Assembly (NCBI GenBank): GCA_023410055.1
Contig: JAEYQK010000122.1
Coordinates: 1-64,000, forward strand
Reading direction: 5' to 3'
DNA from: Acidobacteriota bacterium
GTDB lineage: Bacteria > Acidobacteriota > Terriglobia > Terriglobales > Acidobacteriaceae
DNA length: 64,000 bases
This document shows positions 1 through 7,657 of this stretch, in pieces (position 1 is the stretch's first letter; every line of letters starts with the position of its first letter). The notes beneath the pieces were generated by a model. The model saw only the letters and a program-made list of their open reading frames with translations, had not been told where the DNA came from and did not search any database. The position numbers were made by a program, and so were the translations under genes.

Positions 1-1026
1 GACTACAACAAACTCCCCGCAGCTCTTTACTGGTCGCTGCATCTCGTGTGGCTATTCCCCTGGAGCGTTTTCCTGCCGGTCGCGATCCGCAAACTCTGGC
101 TTGATTTCAAGGCCGAGAAGAACGGGACAAAGCGATTCGCCTTTGCGACCTTCGCCTCGCGCACTCAACTCATGTGCGTGCTCTGGGCTGGAATCCTGCT
201 GACCTTTTTCGCGTTCTCCACGAACCAGGAGTACTACACCTTTCCAGCGTATCTCCCGATCCTTATATTGCTGGCAGCAGCAGTCGCAAGCGCAGAAGAA
301 TCGAACAGCAATCGCTGGCTGGTTCCGACCGGCGCAGTAGTTGCTGTGCTTTCACTCGCTGCAGCCGGAATCCTCGTGGCGGGTCTGTGGTCGTCACGGC
401 ATTTGCCCTTCGTGCCAGACATCGGAACGGTGCTCGCGAAACCCGATCTTCAGGCCGACACCCTTTCCATGGGACACATGCTCGATCTCACTGGTGAATC
501 GTTTGCGGCTTTGCGGTTGCCCGCGATTCTCGCCGTGATCGCGTTAGGAATCGGCCCCATGCTCTCTGTGATTCTGCGTAAACGCAAACTTCATTTCGCC
601 AGCACGTGGGCCATTGCCGCCACCATGGGCCTGTTCCTCATCGCCGCGCATATCGCCCTTGTCCGCTTCGATCCTTATCTCTCGTCGCGCAACATGGCCG
701 CACAAGTCGAGCGCGTCATACAGCCCAATGATCAGGTCATGATTTACGGTGACCAGGCATTCGGATCGTCACTGCTGTTTTATCTGAAGCGGCCGATCGA
801 ACTCGTCAACGGTCGCACGACGTCGATGTGGTTCGGGTCAACCTTCCCCGACGCGCCGCATATCTGGATCAACGACTCCGATCTGCTACAAAAGTGGAAC
901 TCCAATCAACGCGTGTTCCTATTCGTGCCGCAGCAACATCGCGGGCACGTCGATGCGCTGATTCCCAGCGGCAAATACACTGTCGTCGAAAGTTCAGGAA
1001 AGGTGATCTACAGCAACCGGCTCTGA
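1..1026 (+). CDS. ArnT-like membrane glycosyltransferase (GT39/PMT superfamily), C-terminal part
   Basis: The reading frame is open from base 1, so the gene begins outside the window and only about 341 C-terminal residues are visible. The product is a polytopic membrane protein: hydrophobic helices alternate with short loops, followed by a periplasmic-type C-terminal region. A loop with 'FAFSTNQEYYTFPAYLPILILL' character (a tyrosine- and proline-rich segment before a helix) is typical of dolichyl-phosphate-mannose or aminoarabinose transferase-like enzymes. These move a sugar from a polyprenyl-phosphate donor to a lipid or protein at the outer face of the inner membrane. The acceptor cannot be inferred. 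The 3' end overlaps the convergent hpnI gene by 33 bases. Family is fairly sure; substrate is unknown. Confidence 0.75.
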   Translation, partial: DYNKLPAALYWSLHLVWLFPWSVFLPVAIRKLWLDFKAEKNGTKRFAFATFASRTQLMCVLWAGILLTFFAFSTNQEYYTFPAYLPILILLAAAVASAEESNSNRWLVPTGAVVAVLSLAAAGILVAGLWSSRHLPFVPDIGTVLAKPDLQADTLSMGHMLDLTGESFAALRLPAILAVIALGIGPMLSVILRKRKLHFASTWAIAATMGLFLIAAHIALVRFDPYLSSRNMAAQVERVIQPNDQVMIYGDQAFGSSLLFYLKRPIELVNGRTTSMWFGSTFPDAPHIWINDSDLLQKWNSNQRVFLFVPQQHRGHVDALIPSGKYTVVESSGKVIYSNRL

Positions 1027-2211
1027 TGTTTTCTCATTGGCAGAACCGATGCGAACCATGCGTCCACCAGCCTGAAAGCGATAGCGTTCGCCTTGGCGCC
1101 AAACCATGTCGTTGCTGAAGTAACTAGCCGCCCACCAGCAGAATCCCATCAGATCGCGGACGGGATAGAGCCACGCATCGCGAAGTGCGTAGCTGTCGCC
1201 AATGACTCCCCAACCGGCGGAGATCGACATCACGACGCGGTTCAACGCGGCGAAGCCGAACATCCCCAGTCCAACACCCCAGTGGCCTGAAGCCAGTCCG
1301 GCGATCAGGCCAAGGAATCCGAACGGCATGGCGAAGGTCAGCACCGTGCTGGCGTGGCCTGCGGGGCGAGAGAACCGCGTGCTGCGCATCCAACGCACCT
1401 GGTGCGAGATCGAGCTTTTGAACGACTGGTAGAACAGCACGTTATCGATGATGTAGGTCGAGAGCACGACCGTTCGCCCGGACTTGAATACTTCGTTCCC
1501 CAGCACGTAGTCGTCGGCATAGAAATCAGCGAGCGCCTCGAAACCGCCGATAGCTTTTAGTACATCCTTGCGTGTAGCCATGGTCGGACCGAGGCAAAAC
1601 GTCATGCCTTCGAGCATGTCCGCGACGATCACGCCCGCAGTCATCTCGACCGACAGGCCCAGCGCCTCGATGCGCGACGAGAGGCTTCCGGCCGTGACCC
1701 CGCGATAAACACACGTTACCGCACCAACTTGCGGATCGAGCAGCGGGCGCACGACCTCGCGCAGGTATGTCGGCGTAACGTGCACATCGCTGTCACTGAG
1801 CACCAGGTAGTCATGCGACATCGACGGAGCCATCTTACTTAGCGACCACACCTTCGCGTTCGGCCACTCGGGCTCGCCGGAGAAAACGAACTTCACCGGA
1901 ACGTGCGGATATCGAGCGCTGACCCGGCGAGCAATTTCAATCGCCGGATCGCTCTCATCGCGCGCGCCGAAGATGATCTCGTAGCGCGGATAGTCCTGCT
2001 CGAAATAGCTGGCGAGATTGGCTTCGAGTGCTGGCTCCACACCGCAGACCGGCTTCAGTACGGTCACCGGTGGCATTTCCGCGGGCAGACTGCGTTCAGT
2101 TCGCTGGCGACGCCGGAAACGCACAGCCGCAACAATAATGAGCACGAGAAAACCGGTGCTGGCAACGAGTCCGGCGAGTGCGCAGAACAGAAGTATGAGA
2201 GCTACAGTCAT
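994..2211 (-). CDS. hpnI: Hopanoid-associated / ceramide-glucosyltransferase-like glycosyltransferase (GT21)
   Basis: A 405-residue GT21-family enzyme. It has an N-terminal membrane helix (about residues 5-31), then a GT-A catalytic domain with the processive-type signature: D140/D142 in SDSD, DD233-234 in the ADDYVLG segment, and the QVRW motif at 271-274. C-terminal membrane helices follow (about 285-345). In hopanoid producers HpnI adds N-acetylglucosamine to bacteriohopanetetrol; eukaryotic relatives make glucosylceramide. No other hopanoid gene lies next to it here, so the acceptor is inferred from the family. It converges on, and overlaps, the ArnT-like gene. The ATG at 2211 is the only start that includes the membrane anchor. 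Confidence 0.75.
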   Translation of the reverse strand: MTVALILLFCALAGLVASTGFLVLIIVAAVRFRRRQRTERSLPAEMPPVTVLKPVCGVEPALEANLASYFEQDYPRYEIIFGARDESDPAIEIARRVSARYPHVPVKFVFSGEPEWPNAKVWSLSKMAPSMSHDYLVLSDSDVHVTPTYLREVVRPLLDPQVGAVTCVYRGVTAGSLSSRIEALGLSVEMTAGVIVADMLEGMTFCLGPTMATRKDVLKAIGGFEALADFYADDYVLGNEVFKSGRTVVLSTYIIDNVLFYQSFKSSISHQVRWMRSTRFSRPAGHASTVLTFAMPFGFLGLIAGLASGHWGVGLGMFGFAALNRVVMSISAGWGVIGDSYALRDAWLYPVRDLMGFCWWAASYFSNDMVWRQGERYRFQAGGRMVRIGSANEKTSEPVAVDHLS

Positions 2212-2282
2212 CAGAAGCTACGATTGTAGCAGCGGCCTAGCTCCCACCAACACGTTAACCCATCCTCGTTCGGGAACGTAGC

Positions 2283-2300
2283 GCCGGACTCCAGTCCGGC
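2283..2300. repeat. Short palindrome (GCCGGACT...AGTCCGGC)
   Basis: An 8-bp perfect inverted repeat with a 2-base loop lies in the 340-base gap between hpnI and tRNA-Gly. It has no T-tract, so it is not a clear terminator. It resembles the small dispersed palindromes found elsewhere in this window. Apart from this hairpin and the tRNA-Gly promoter, nothing else was recognised in 2212-2511. Confidence 0.5.
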
Positions 2301-2511
2301 ACTCTTTTACATCAGTAAGCGAACCCTGTACCGAACAGAACGTACATTCGGTACCCTGCTGGGGGCGGCTTTCGACTTGCACTAACTTAGATTTGTGTTC
2401 GTTTTCTGGCGCTCGTAAGCGTTGGTCAGAGGAAGGTAAAGTTGTGTAGACGACAAACAGGCACAACAGAATAAGGTTGCCTGTTTTTCGTCTGTCAAAT
2501 GCGATTCTGAT

Positions 2512-2540
2512 TTGACGCTCTATTTATGGGCTTATATAAT
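2512..2540 (+). promoter_or_regulatory. Sigma-70-type promoter of tRNA-Gly
   Basis: TTGACG (-35, 2512-2517) and a perfect TATAAT (-10, 2535-2540) are separated by 17 bases and end 12 bases before the tRNA. This is the best consensus promoter seen in the window. Confidence 0.85.
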
Positions 2541-2552
2541 CCGAGATGTAGA

Positions 2553-2627
<75 letters not shown>

Positions 2628-2636
2628 GACATTTGG

Positions 2637-2660
2637 CCCTCGCGTTAAGCGAGGGTTTTT
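2637..2660 (+). terminator. Rho-independent terminator after tRNA-Gly
   Basis: The stem CCCTCGC / GCGAGGG with loop GTTAA is followed directly by five T residues. Confidence 0.9.
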
Positions 2661-2704
2661 CGTTCACCTAGCCCTTTGCGTGCCATTAATCGTGGTGGCC
2701 CGTT

Positions 2705-2763
2705 CAAGCCCACTTTTGGCGTGAGCGAGGATTCACAGAACAAAGATGGCGCGGTAGCCAAGT
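2705..2763 (+). pseudogene. Degenerate copy of the tRNA-Cys leader and 5' tip
   Basis: This stretch repeats the arrangement found just upstream of the true tRNA-Cys: a CAAGCCCNCTTTTGGC / TGAGCG palindrome, then AGATGGCGCGGT and GCCAAGT. Bases 2748-2763 match the first 16 bases of tRNA-Cys with one difference, then diverge, so no cloverleaf can form. It reads as an old partial tandem duplication of leader plus tRNA 5' end. The matching unit begins at about 2818. Confidence 0.6.
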
Positions 2764-2817
2764 TGAGCCGTTCTGCGGGCGTCAGCGAAGCGGGAGCACG
2801 CAGGCGAAATCCTGAGC

Positions 2818-2840
2818 CTCAAGCCCGCTTTTGGCTTGAG
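2818..2840. repeat. CTCAAGCC / GGCTTGAG palindrome
   Basis: An 8-bp perfect inverted repeat with a 7-base loop sits 38 bases upstream of tRNA-Cys. Similar CTCAAGC-type hairpins lie at 2705-2730 (degenerate) and 50034-50062, so it may belong to a dispersed family. Confidence 0.5.
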
Positions 2841-2878
2841 CGGGGTTAGAAGGCGAAGGATCTGTTCTTTAACAAGAT

Positions 2879-2952
2879 GGCGCGGTCGCCAAGTGGTAAG
2901 GCCGAGGTCTGCAAAACCTCTATCGCCGGTTCGATTCCGGCCCGCGCCTCCA
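2879..2952 (+). tRNA. tRNA-Cys (anticodon GCA), copy 1
   Basis: Complete cloverleaf. GGCGCGG (2879-2885) pairs with CCGCGCC (2942-2948). The discriminator is T, the standard cysteine identity base, and CCA is encoded (2950-2952). The anticodon stem GAGGT/ACCTC encloses CTGCAAA, giving GCA. A second tRNA-Cys lies at 3760-3834. The two are identical in the acceptor and T arms but differ in the D arm and at the base of the anticodon stem. Confidence 0.95.
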
Positions 2953-2959
2953 AAATCGA

Positions 2960-2990
2960 AAAAGCCGCCTGACTGTTGGCGGCTTTTCTA
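2960..2990. terminator. Bidirectional terminator between tRNA-Cys and sodA
   Basis: AAAAGCCGCC and GGCGGCTTTT form an inverted repeat with an 8-base loop. T-tracts lie on both strands, so it can end the tRNA-Cys transcript on the plus strand and sodA on the minus strand. The sodA stop codon is at 3008. Confidence 0.85.
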
Positions 2991-3007
2991 TTTTCGAATC
3001 GAGTTTC

Positions 3008-3628
3008 TTATTCCAACCTGCGGTTGATCTCGTCCCAGTCGATAACGTCCCACCACGCCTGTAGATAGTCGGCGCGACGGTTCTGATACTTCAGATAATA
3101 AGCGTGCTCCCAGACATCATTGCAGAACACGGGATACAGGCCCTTGCTGATAGGACTGTCCTGGTTCGAGGTGCTGATGATCTCGAACTTGCCTTCGGAA
3201 GTGCGCACGAGCCAAACCCAGCCGCTGCCGAATTGCTTCAGCCCGGTGTCGTTGAACTTCGCCTTGAACGCATCGAAACCACCGAACTGTTCAATCACCT
3301 CGGCGATCTTGCCTGTCGGAGCGCCGCCGCCATTCGGCTTCATGAAAGTCCAGAACAGCGAGTGATGATAGTAGCCCCCGCCGTTGTTGCGAACTGCGGT
3401 GCGAATGTCCTCGGGGACACTATCGAGGTTTTGCAGCAATTCCTCGACTGGCTTTGCGAAGAGCTCAGGATGCTTCTCCAGCGCGGCGTTCAGGTTCGTG
3501 CAGTAAGCCTGATGGTGCTTGTCGCGATGGATGTGCATCGTCTGTTCGTCAATCACGGGTTCAAGAGCTTTGTAGTCATAAGGAAGGGGAGGGACAACAT
3601 GGATTTGCGGTTGTGCTGCTGATGCCAT
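3008..3628 (-). CDS. sodA: Superoxide dismutase, Mn/Fe family (Mn-type signature)
   Basis: A 206-residue iron/manganese superoxide dismutase that converts superoxide to peroxide and oxygen in the cytoplasm. The four metal ligands are visible as H34, H89, D171 and H175 (in NDVWEHAYY). Q156 in NQDSP is at the position of the manganese-type glutamine, so manganese or cambialistic use is likely. The ATG at 3628 is chosen because GGAGG lies 8 bases upstream and the N-terminus fits the family. The frame stays open to 3844, but that would run through the tRNA-Cys gene. No signal peptide is seen. It lies between two tRNA-Cys genes on the opposite strand. Confidence 0.95.
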   Translation of the reverse strand: MASAAQPQIHVVPPLPYDYKALEPVIDEQTMHIHRDKHHQAYCTNLNAALEKHPELFAKPVEELLQNLDSVPEDIRTAVRNNGGGYYHHSLFWTFMKPNGGGAPTGKIAEVIEQFGGFDAFKAKFNDTGLKQFGSGWVWLVRTSEGKFEIISTSNQDSPISKGLYPVFCNDVWEHAYYLKYQNRRADYLQAWWDVIDWDEINRRLE

Positions 3629-3725
3629 TCTCACATCCTCCAGATATGGGAATATCACGAAACGAGGTATTCTGGCAGTGACTTCAAGCGGAGCGTGTGG
3701 AATTCGTCGTACAATCGTAGATGCC

Positions 3726-3750
3726 GGACGGGGCACAGCCTCGTCCCTAC
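3726..3750 (-). repeat. Dispersed palindrome, GGACGGGGC-type, copy A
   Basis: A 25-base element with near-complementary arms (GGACGGGGC / GCCTCGTCC). It is the reverse complement, with one mismatch, of the element at 51433-51457. It sits 9 bases before the second tRNA-Cys. Confidence 0.6.
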
Positions 3751-3759
3751 GCTGTCTTT

Positions 3760-3834
3760 GGCGCGGTACCCAAGTGGTAAGGGAGAGGTCTGCAAAACCT
3801 TTATGCGCCGGTTCGATTCCGGCCCGCGCCTCCA
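3760..3834 (+). tRNA. tRNA-Cys (anticodon GCA), copy 2
   Basis: Complete cloverleaf. GGCGCGG (3760-3766) pairs with CCGCGCC (3824-3830), with a T discriminator and encoded CCA (3832-3834). The anticodon loop CTGCAAA gives GCA. It has the same acceptor and T arms as copy 1. The D-arm begins TACCCAAGTGGTAAGGG rather than TCGCCAAGTGGTAAGGC, and the 3' anticodon stem reads ACCTTT, so the copies have diverged while staying foldable. No clear terminator follows. The 264 bases to the TonB receptor show no other recognisable element. Confidence 0.93.
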
Positions 3835-4098
3835 ATCTCCTCAATCACTTACAAACTGCCAATCTGTTGACCATTCTGTCGCTGTAGACGGAACTGTAAT
3901 TCCTCTATCCATAAGCAAACGCAGCCTTCGCAGGCCCTTCAGGACTCAATGTCATCCGCCCTGCGGTGAAGGCCTTATACGTTCTTGATACATTGTGGCG
4001 TTAACGATGTCGCGACCTCCCGCCAGACTCATCAAAGAGAGTTGATCAGTTCCGTAGCAGAGCGGATTACGTTTCCGTGTCTGTGGGCAGGAGAAATT

Positions 4099-6315
4099 AT
4101 GCTTCGCGTTCTTACAGTGTTGGTTTGCCTTCTTACGACTGTCTCGTGCTTTGCTAGCGTGTTTGGTGGGGTTCGAATCCTCATACACGACCCGCAGCAC
4201 CGAGCGGTTGGTCATGCGAAGGTCACCCTGTCCGGGAGTTCTTCGGGACTGAACTTCCGGGCAATCTCAGACGCTCAGGGAATAGCACGTTTCGATTCTG
4301 TACCCATTGGCGCATACACCATCAGCATTGAAGCCCCGGGATTCGCGACCACTAATCTGGAAGTGACGGTCGTCTCAGACCGTATGCAAGACGTTCATGC
4401 TCCTCTGAGAATCGCCACCACGTCGCAAACGGTTGAGGTCAGTGCACAAGCGGACACTTGGGCGGGAACGACGAACCCACAATCCACCGTCAGCAGAACA
4501 GATATCTCGCGAACTCCGGGTGCAGACCGCTCGAACAGCTTGGACTTCATCACCGACTTCGTTCCGGGTACATACGTCGTTCACAACCAATTACATGTCC
4601 GTGGGGGACATCAAGTCACTTGGGCGGTGGATGGCGTGCCCGTTCCAAACACCAACATCGCCAGTAACGTCGGGCCGCAGTTTGACCCAAAGGACGTGGA
4701 GTTCATAGAAGCTCAACGTGGTTCTTATATGGCAGATTACGGCGACCGCACTTATGGCATCTTTAATGTCGCTCCGCGTTCCGGCTTCGAGCGCAAGTGC
4801 ACAGCCGAACTCGTTCTGGGATACGGCAGCTACCACCAAACAGATGACCAACTCAGCTTCGGAGACCACACGCGCGACTTTGCGTATTACGTCAGCGCGA
4901 ATGGCAATCGCAGCGACTACGGACTGGAGCCGCCCACAAATGCGAATCTTCACAACCAATCGGCTGGTGGCGGGGTGTTCACGTCGATGACATTGAATCG
5001 CAGGAATGGCGCCCAGCTACGGTTCATTGGTGCTGGCCGAACTGACTTCTATCAGGTGCCTAATGACCCCGATGCACAGGCGGCTGGAGCCCGTGATCGA
5101 GAGCGAGAGCAGGATGTGTTCAGTAGCTTCACGTACCTGCATCCGTTCACCAGTTCCGTCTTATTTTCGCTTACTCCTTTCTTCCACTTCAATCGGGCGG
5201 CATTCGAGGGAGGTGTTGAGGACGTCCCTGCCGCAACGGACAATCGCGCGTCGTACTACTTCGGGGGACAGGCTTCAACGACTTTTTCTACCCGCCAGCA
5301 CAATGCGCGAGTCGGCTTCTATGGCTTTGGTCAGCGTGACTCGCATCTGTTTGAAGTCACAACGAATGACGGAAGTGGAGACGAGCTACGGCAGCGACAA
5401 CGCATGACTGGTGGTCTCGCGGCTCTTTTTGTTGAAGACCAATATCGTCCTGCAGCATGGTTGACGGCAACTGCTGGGCTGCGTTTCACGCATTTCGGTG
5501 GCGGTGTCGAAGAGAATGCGACGAGCCCGAGGTTGGGTCTAGCGCTCACAGTTCCCCGTCTGCGCTTGGTTGTGCGCGTTTCCTACAGCAGGTTCTATCA
5601 AGCACCGCCGTTGTCCACAGTTTCTGGGCCACTACTTGATTTCGCTCTTCAACAGGGCGTTGGGTTCCTTCCGCTCTATGGTGAGCGGGATGAACAGGCA
5701 GATATCGGAGTGTCTGTACCTCTTCGCGGTTGGACAGTAGAAGCTGATGCATTCAGAACGGCGGCTCGGAATTTCTTCGATCACGATGCTCTGGCGAACT
5801 CCAACATCTTCTTACCGCTGACTATTGACCGAGTACGCATCCGAGGCATCGAGATAAGCGTTCGGTCTCCCAAGCTGTTTCGCAAAGTAGATGCCCGTTT
5901 GGTGTACTCTCACCAATCAGTCAGAGGCAGCGGCGGAGTGACTGGAGGGTTGACTGACTTCTCGCCGCCACCTAATGAACTCTTTTACCTCGACCATGAC
6001 CAGCGAAACACGCTGTCCGCCGGGTTCAACTCGTCCCTCGCATGGAGAAGCTGGTTGTCGTTCAACGTCAGCTATGGTTCAGGGTTTCTAAACGGTGACG
6101 GCCCGGAACATCTTCCCGGCTATGCCACATTCGATGTCGCTATAGGCAAGGCGTTTGGCGAGCGGTTATCCGCAAAGATTACAGCCACAAATATAGCGAA
6201 CCAGCGCCACTTCATAGACTTCAGCAATACATTCGGAGGCTCGCACGTCAACGAGCCGCGAATGGTGACTATTCAGTTACGGTACAGCTTCTCCTACTGG
6301 AGGCGTTCAACGTAA
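4099..6315 (+). CDS. TonB-dependent outer-membrane receptor with carboxypeptidase-regulatory domain
   Basis: A 738-residue receptor. The ATG at 4099 has AGGAG 5-6 bases upstream and starts a signal peptide (MLRVLTVLVCLLTTVSCFA). The frame also stays open upstream to 3985. Domains in order: a CarboxypepD_reg-type beta-sandwich (about 20-105), a TonB plug (about 115-240, with LHVRGGHQVTWAVDGVPVP-like signature text), and a 22-strand barrel ending in an aromatic-rich C-terminus (LRYSFSYW). It transports an unknown substrate across the outer membrane using TonB-ExbB-ExbD energy. At 738 residues it is shorter than the large Oar-like receptors of Acidobacteria. It is monocistronic, with no transporter or regulator beside it to indicate the ligand. 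Confidence 0.85.
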   Translation: MLRVLTVLVCLLTTVSCFASVFGGVRILIHDPQHRAVGHAKVTLSGSSSGLNFRAISDAQGIARFDSVPIGAYTISIEAPGFATTNLEVTVVSDRMQDVHAPLRIATTSQTVEVSAQADTWAGTTNPQSTVSRTDISRTPGADRSNSLDFITDFVPGTYVVHNQLHVRGGHQVTWAVDGVPVPNTNIASNVGPQFDPKDVEFIEAQRGSYMADYGDRTYGIFNVAPRSGFERKCTAELVLGYGSYHQTDDQLSFGDHTRDFAYYVSANGNRSDYGLEPPTNANLHNQSAGGGVFTSMTLNRRNGAQLRFIGAGRTDFYQVPNDPDAQAAGARDREREQDVFSSFTYLHPFTSSVLFSLTPFFHFNRAAFEGGVEDVPAATDNRASYYFGGQASTTFSTRQHNARVGFYGFGQRDSHLFEVTTNDGSGDELRQRQRMTGGLAALFVEDQYRPAAWLTATAGLRFTHFGGGVEENATSPRLGLALTVPRLRLVVRVSYSRFYQAPPLSTVSGPLLDFALQQGVGFLPLYGERDEQADIGVSVPLRGWTVEADAFRTAARNFFDHDALANSNIFLPLTIDRVRIRGIEISVRSPKLFRKVDARLVYSHQSVRGSGGVTGGLTDFSPPPNELFYLDHDQRNTLSAGFNSSLAWRSWLSFNVSYGSGFLNGDGPEHLPGYATFDVAIGKAFGERLSAKITATNIANQRHFIDFSNTFGGSHVNEPRMVTIQLRYSFSYWRRST

Positions 6316-6523
6316 GCCGTCCTGCAACAACATGCATGGCCGTGGGGGACGGTTGCCGCATCGAACTTGAGGGTAGTCATCTCACAATCCAACAGGCCCC
6401 TGGGAACCTAAATCCGGAGTGATCTTCATTGTGTGTATCGGCTTGTTTGTTTTCGTCGAACGAGTCTATAGCGAAGTACGTTAGCTTTGCTTACTGTTCG
6501 GCACATACTAAACGCGGTATTAA

Positions 6524-6549
6524 GAAAAATCGGGCCGCCGAAGCGGCCC
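6524..6549 (-). terminator. Rho-independent terminator of the actin/amidase operon
   Basis: On the minus strand GGGCCGC-TTCG-GCGGCCC forms a 7-bp stem with a UUCG-type tetraloop, followed by GATTTTTCTTAA. It lies 34 bases after the stop of the MamK-like gene. Confidence 0.85.
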
Positions 6550-6583
6550 AATATATTGATTCTCATCCATGTTCAGCTCGAGT

Positions 6584-7657
6584 CTAGAGCGACAACTTCT
6601 CCCAATCTGAGTCTGACGCATCACGCGCAATCGCTAGTCCGCCGTCGGAGCCGGCAAAAACTGGATCTTGGACTAGCGTGATTTGCGCCTTGCCAAGTTC
6701 TGAGAGCGCATTCTTCAACGCTTCCGGCAAACCGTCGATCAACGAACCGCCGCCCGCGAGCATGATATTGTTGAGCACTCGTTGCTGATATTCCGGTTCG
6801 ACGCGGGCCACCACTTCGCGCACGGTCTCGGCGATCGGAGCGATGATCGATTCGCAGGCGGCGCGCATGTCGTCGGTGATGTCAATGTCGATCGGCTTGC
6901 CGTCTTCTGAGGCCGTCACCACTACGCGGCGTTTCGGTTCGCCCACGAAGCTGTACTTCTCCTTCCAGGAGCGTACGGTATGGATGGAAAACTGCGCGTG
7001 AGGATGATGTTCCTGCAATGCCTTGAAGAGCCGCTGGTCGATCAAGTCGCCTGCGTTGGGCAGTGTCCGCTGATCTTCTTCAGTCGGATAGCGGCCTTGC
7101 ATCACGCAGATGTCGGCGGTTCCAGCGCCGATGTCGATGACCATCGCATGCATGAGCGATTCAGTGCCGTAGGCGACCGCGAAGGGTTCTGAGACCAGCA
7201 TTACGGTGTCGGCGATCCCATCCATTGCTGTGCGAAGGCGCAAGCGGCTCGCCTGCATCGCTTCGGCAGGTACACCGACCACGGCACGAATTTTGTACTG
7301 CGTCCCGTTGTTTTTCACGCCAAGCAAGGAAACCAAATGGCGTAACAGTTCGCGGACAGCGTTCGCATCGCGTTCCGACACATCTTTGATAACGCCGTTC
7401 TCAAGCGGGCGCCGCAGGTCGAGCATTGAACGCTTTTCCAATGCCTCTCCGCCGATCAGAACCTGCTTCTTAACGATCTTTCGGGCGACCATGTCTAGGG
7501 GCCAGCCGACATAGCTGTCCACGACGTGGCGTTGGCCATTGGAAGCCGAAATGGAACTTCGTGAAGTTCCCAGGTCAATTCCTACACAGATAGTCTCTTC
7601 ATGTTGTGCCATTGAGTGTGCCGCCTCGCTTTCCGGAGCTGTTAAGGTTTTTTGCAT
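6584..7657 (-). CDS. MamK-like bacterial actin
   Basis: A 357-residue actin/Hsp70-fold ATPase (from the ATG at 7657). Motifs in order: phosphate-1 GIDLGTS (26-32), a GVPA segment (128-131), VSEPFAVAYG with E157, phosphate-2 DIGAGTAD with D175, a KEKYSFVG segment, and adenosine motif AGGGS (301-305). From memory, the order and spacing of RS-LD-R-PL-GV, RHL, VSEPF, DICxxxG-P-EDQ-TL-AG and DP-F-G match the magnetosome filament actin MamK more closely than MreB or FtsA, and MamK is about 350-360 residues. Members polymerise into cytoplasmic filaments. The start is uncertain: TTG 7684, ATG 7657 (AAGGA 10 bases upstream, chosen) and ATG 7612 are all possible. The gene overlaps the end of the amidase gene. 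No other magnetosome gene is visible, so a magnetosome role is not implied. Confidence 0.75.
   Translation of the reverse strand: MQKTLTAPESEAAHSMAQHEETICVGIDLGTSRSSISASNGQRHVVDSYVGWPLDMVARKIVKKQVLIGGEALEKRSMLDLRRPLENGVIKDVSERDANAVRELLRHLVSLLGVKNNGTQYKIRAVVGVPAEAMQASRLRLRTAMDGIADTVMLVSEPFAVAYGTESLMHAMVIDIGAGTADICVMQGRYPTEEDQRTLPNAGDLIDQRLFKALQEHHPHAQFSIHTVRSWKEKYSFVGEPKRRVVVTASEDGKPIDIDITDDMRAACESIIAPIAETVREVVARVEPEYQQRVLNNIMLAGGGSLIDGLPEALKNALSELGKAQITLVQDPVFAGSDGGLAIARDASDSDWEKLSL

Noticed and set aside
2218..2466. An 82-codon minus-strand frame in the gap before tRNA-Gly
   Set aside because: No ribosome-binding site or family pattern; it covers a short palindrome. Treated as non-coding.
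3629..3844. Extension of the sodA frame to 3844
   Set aside because: It would run through tRNA-Cys copy 2. The ATG at 3628 has a strong GGAGG and the family N-terminus.
3838..4098. Possible riboswitch before the TonB receptor (for example cobalamin)
   Set aside because: The conserved boxes expected of a cobalamin riboswitch were not found, and no clear stem set was seen.
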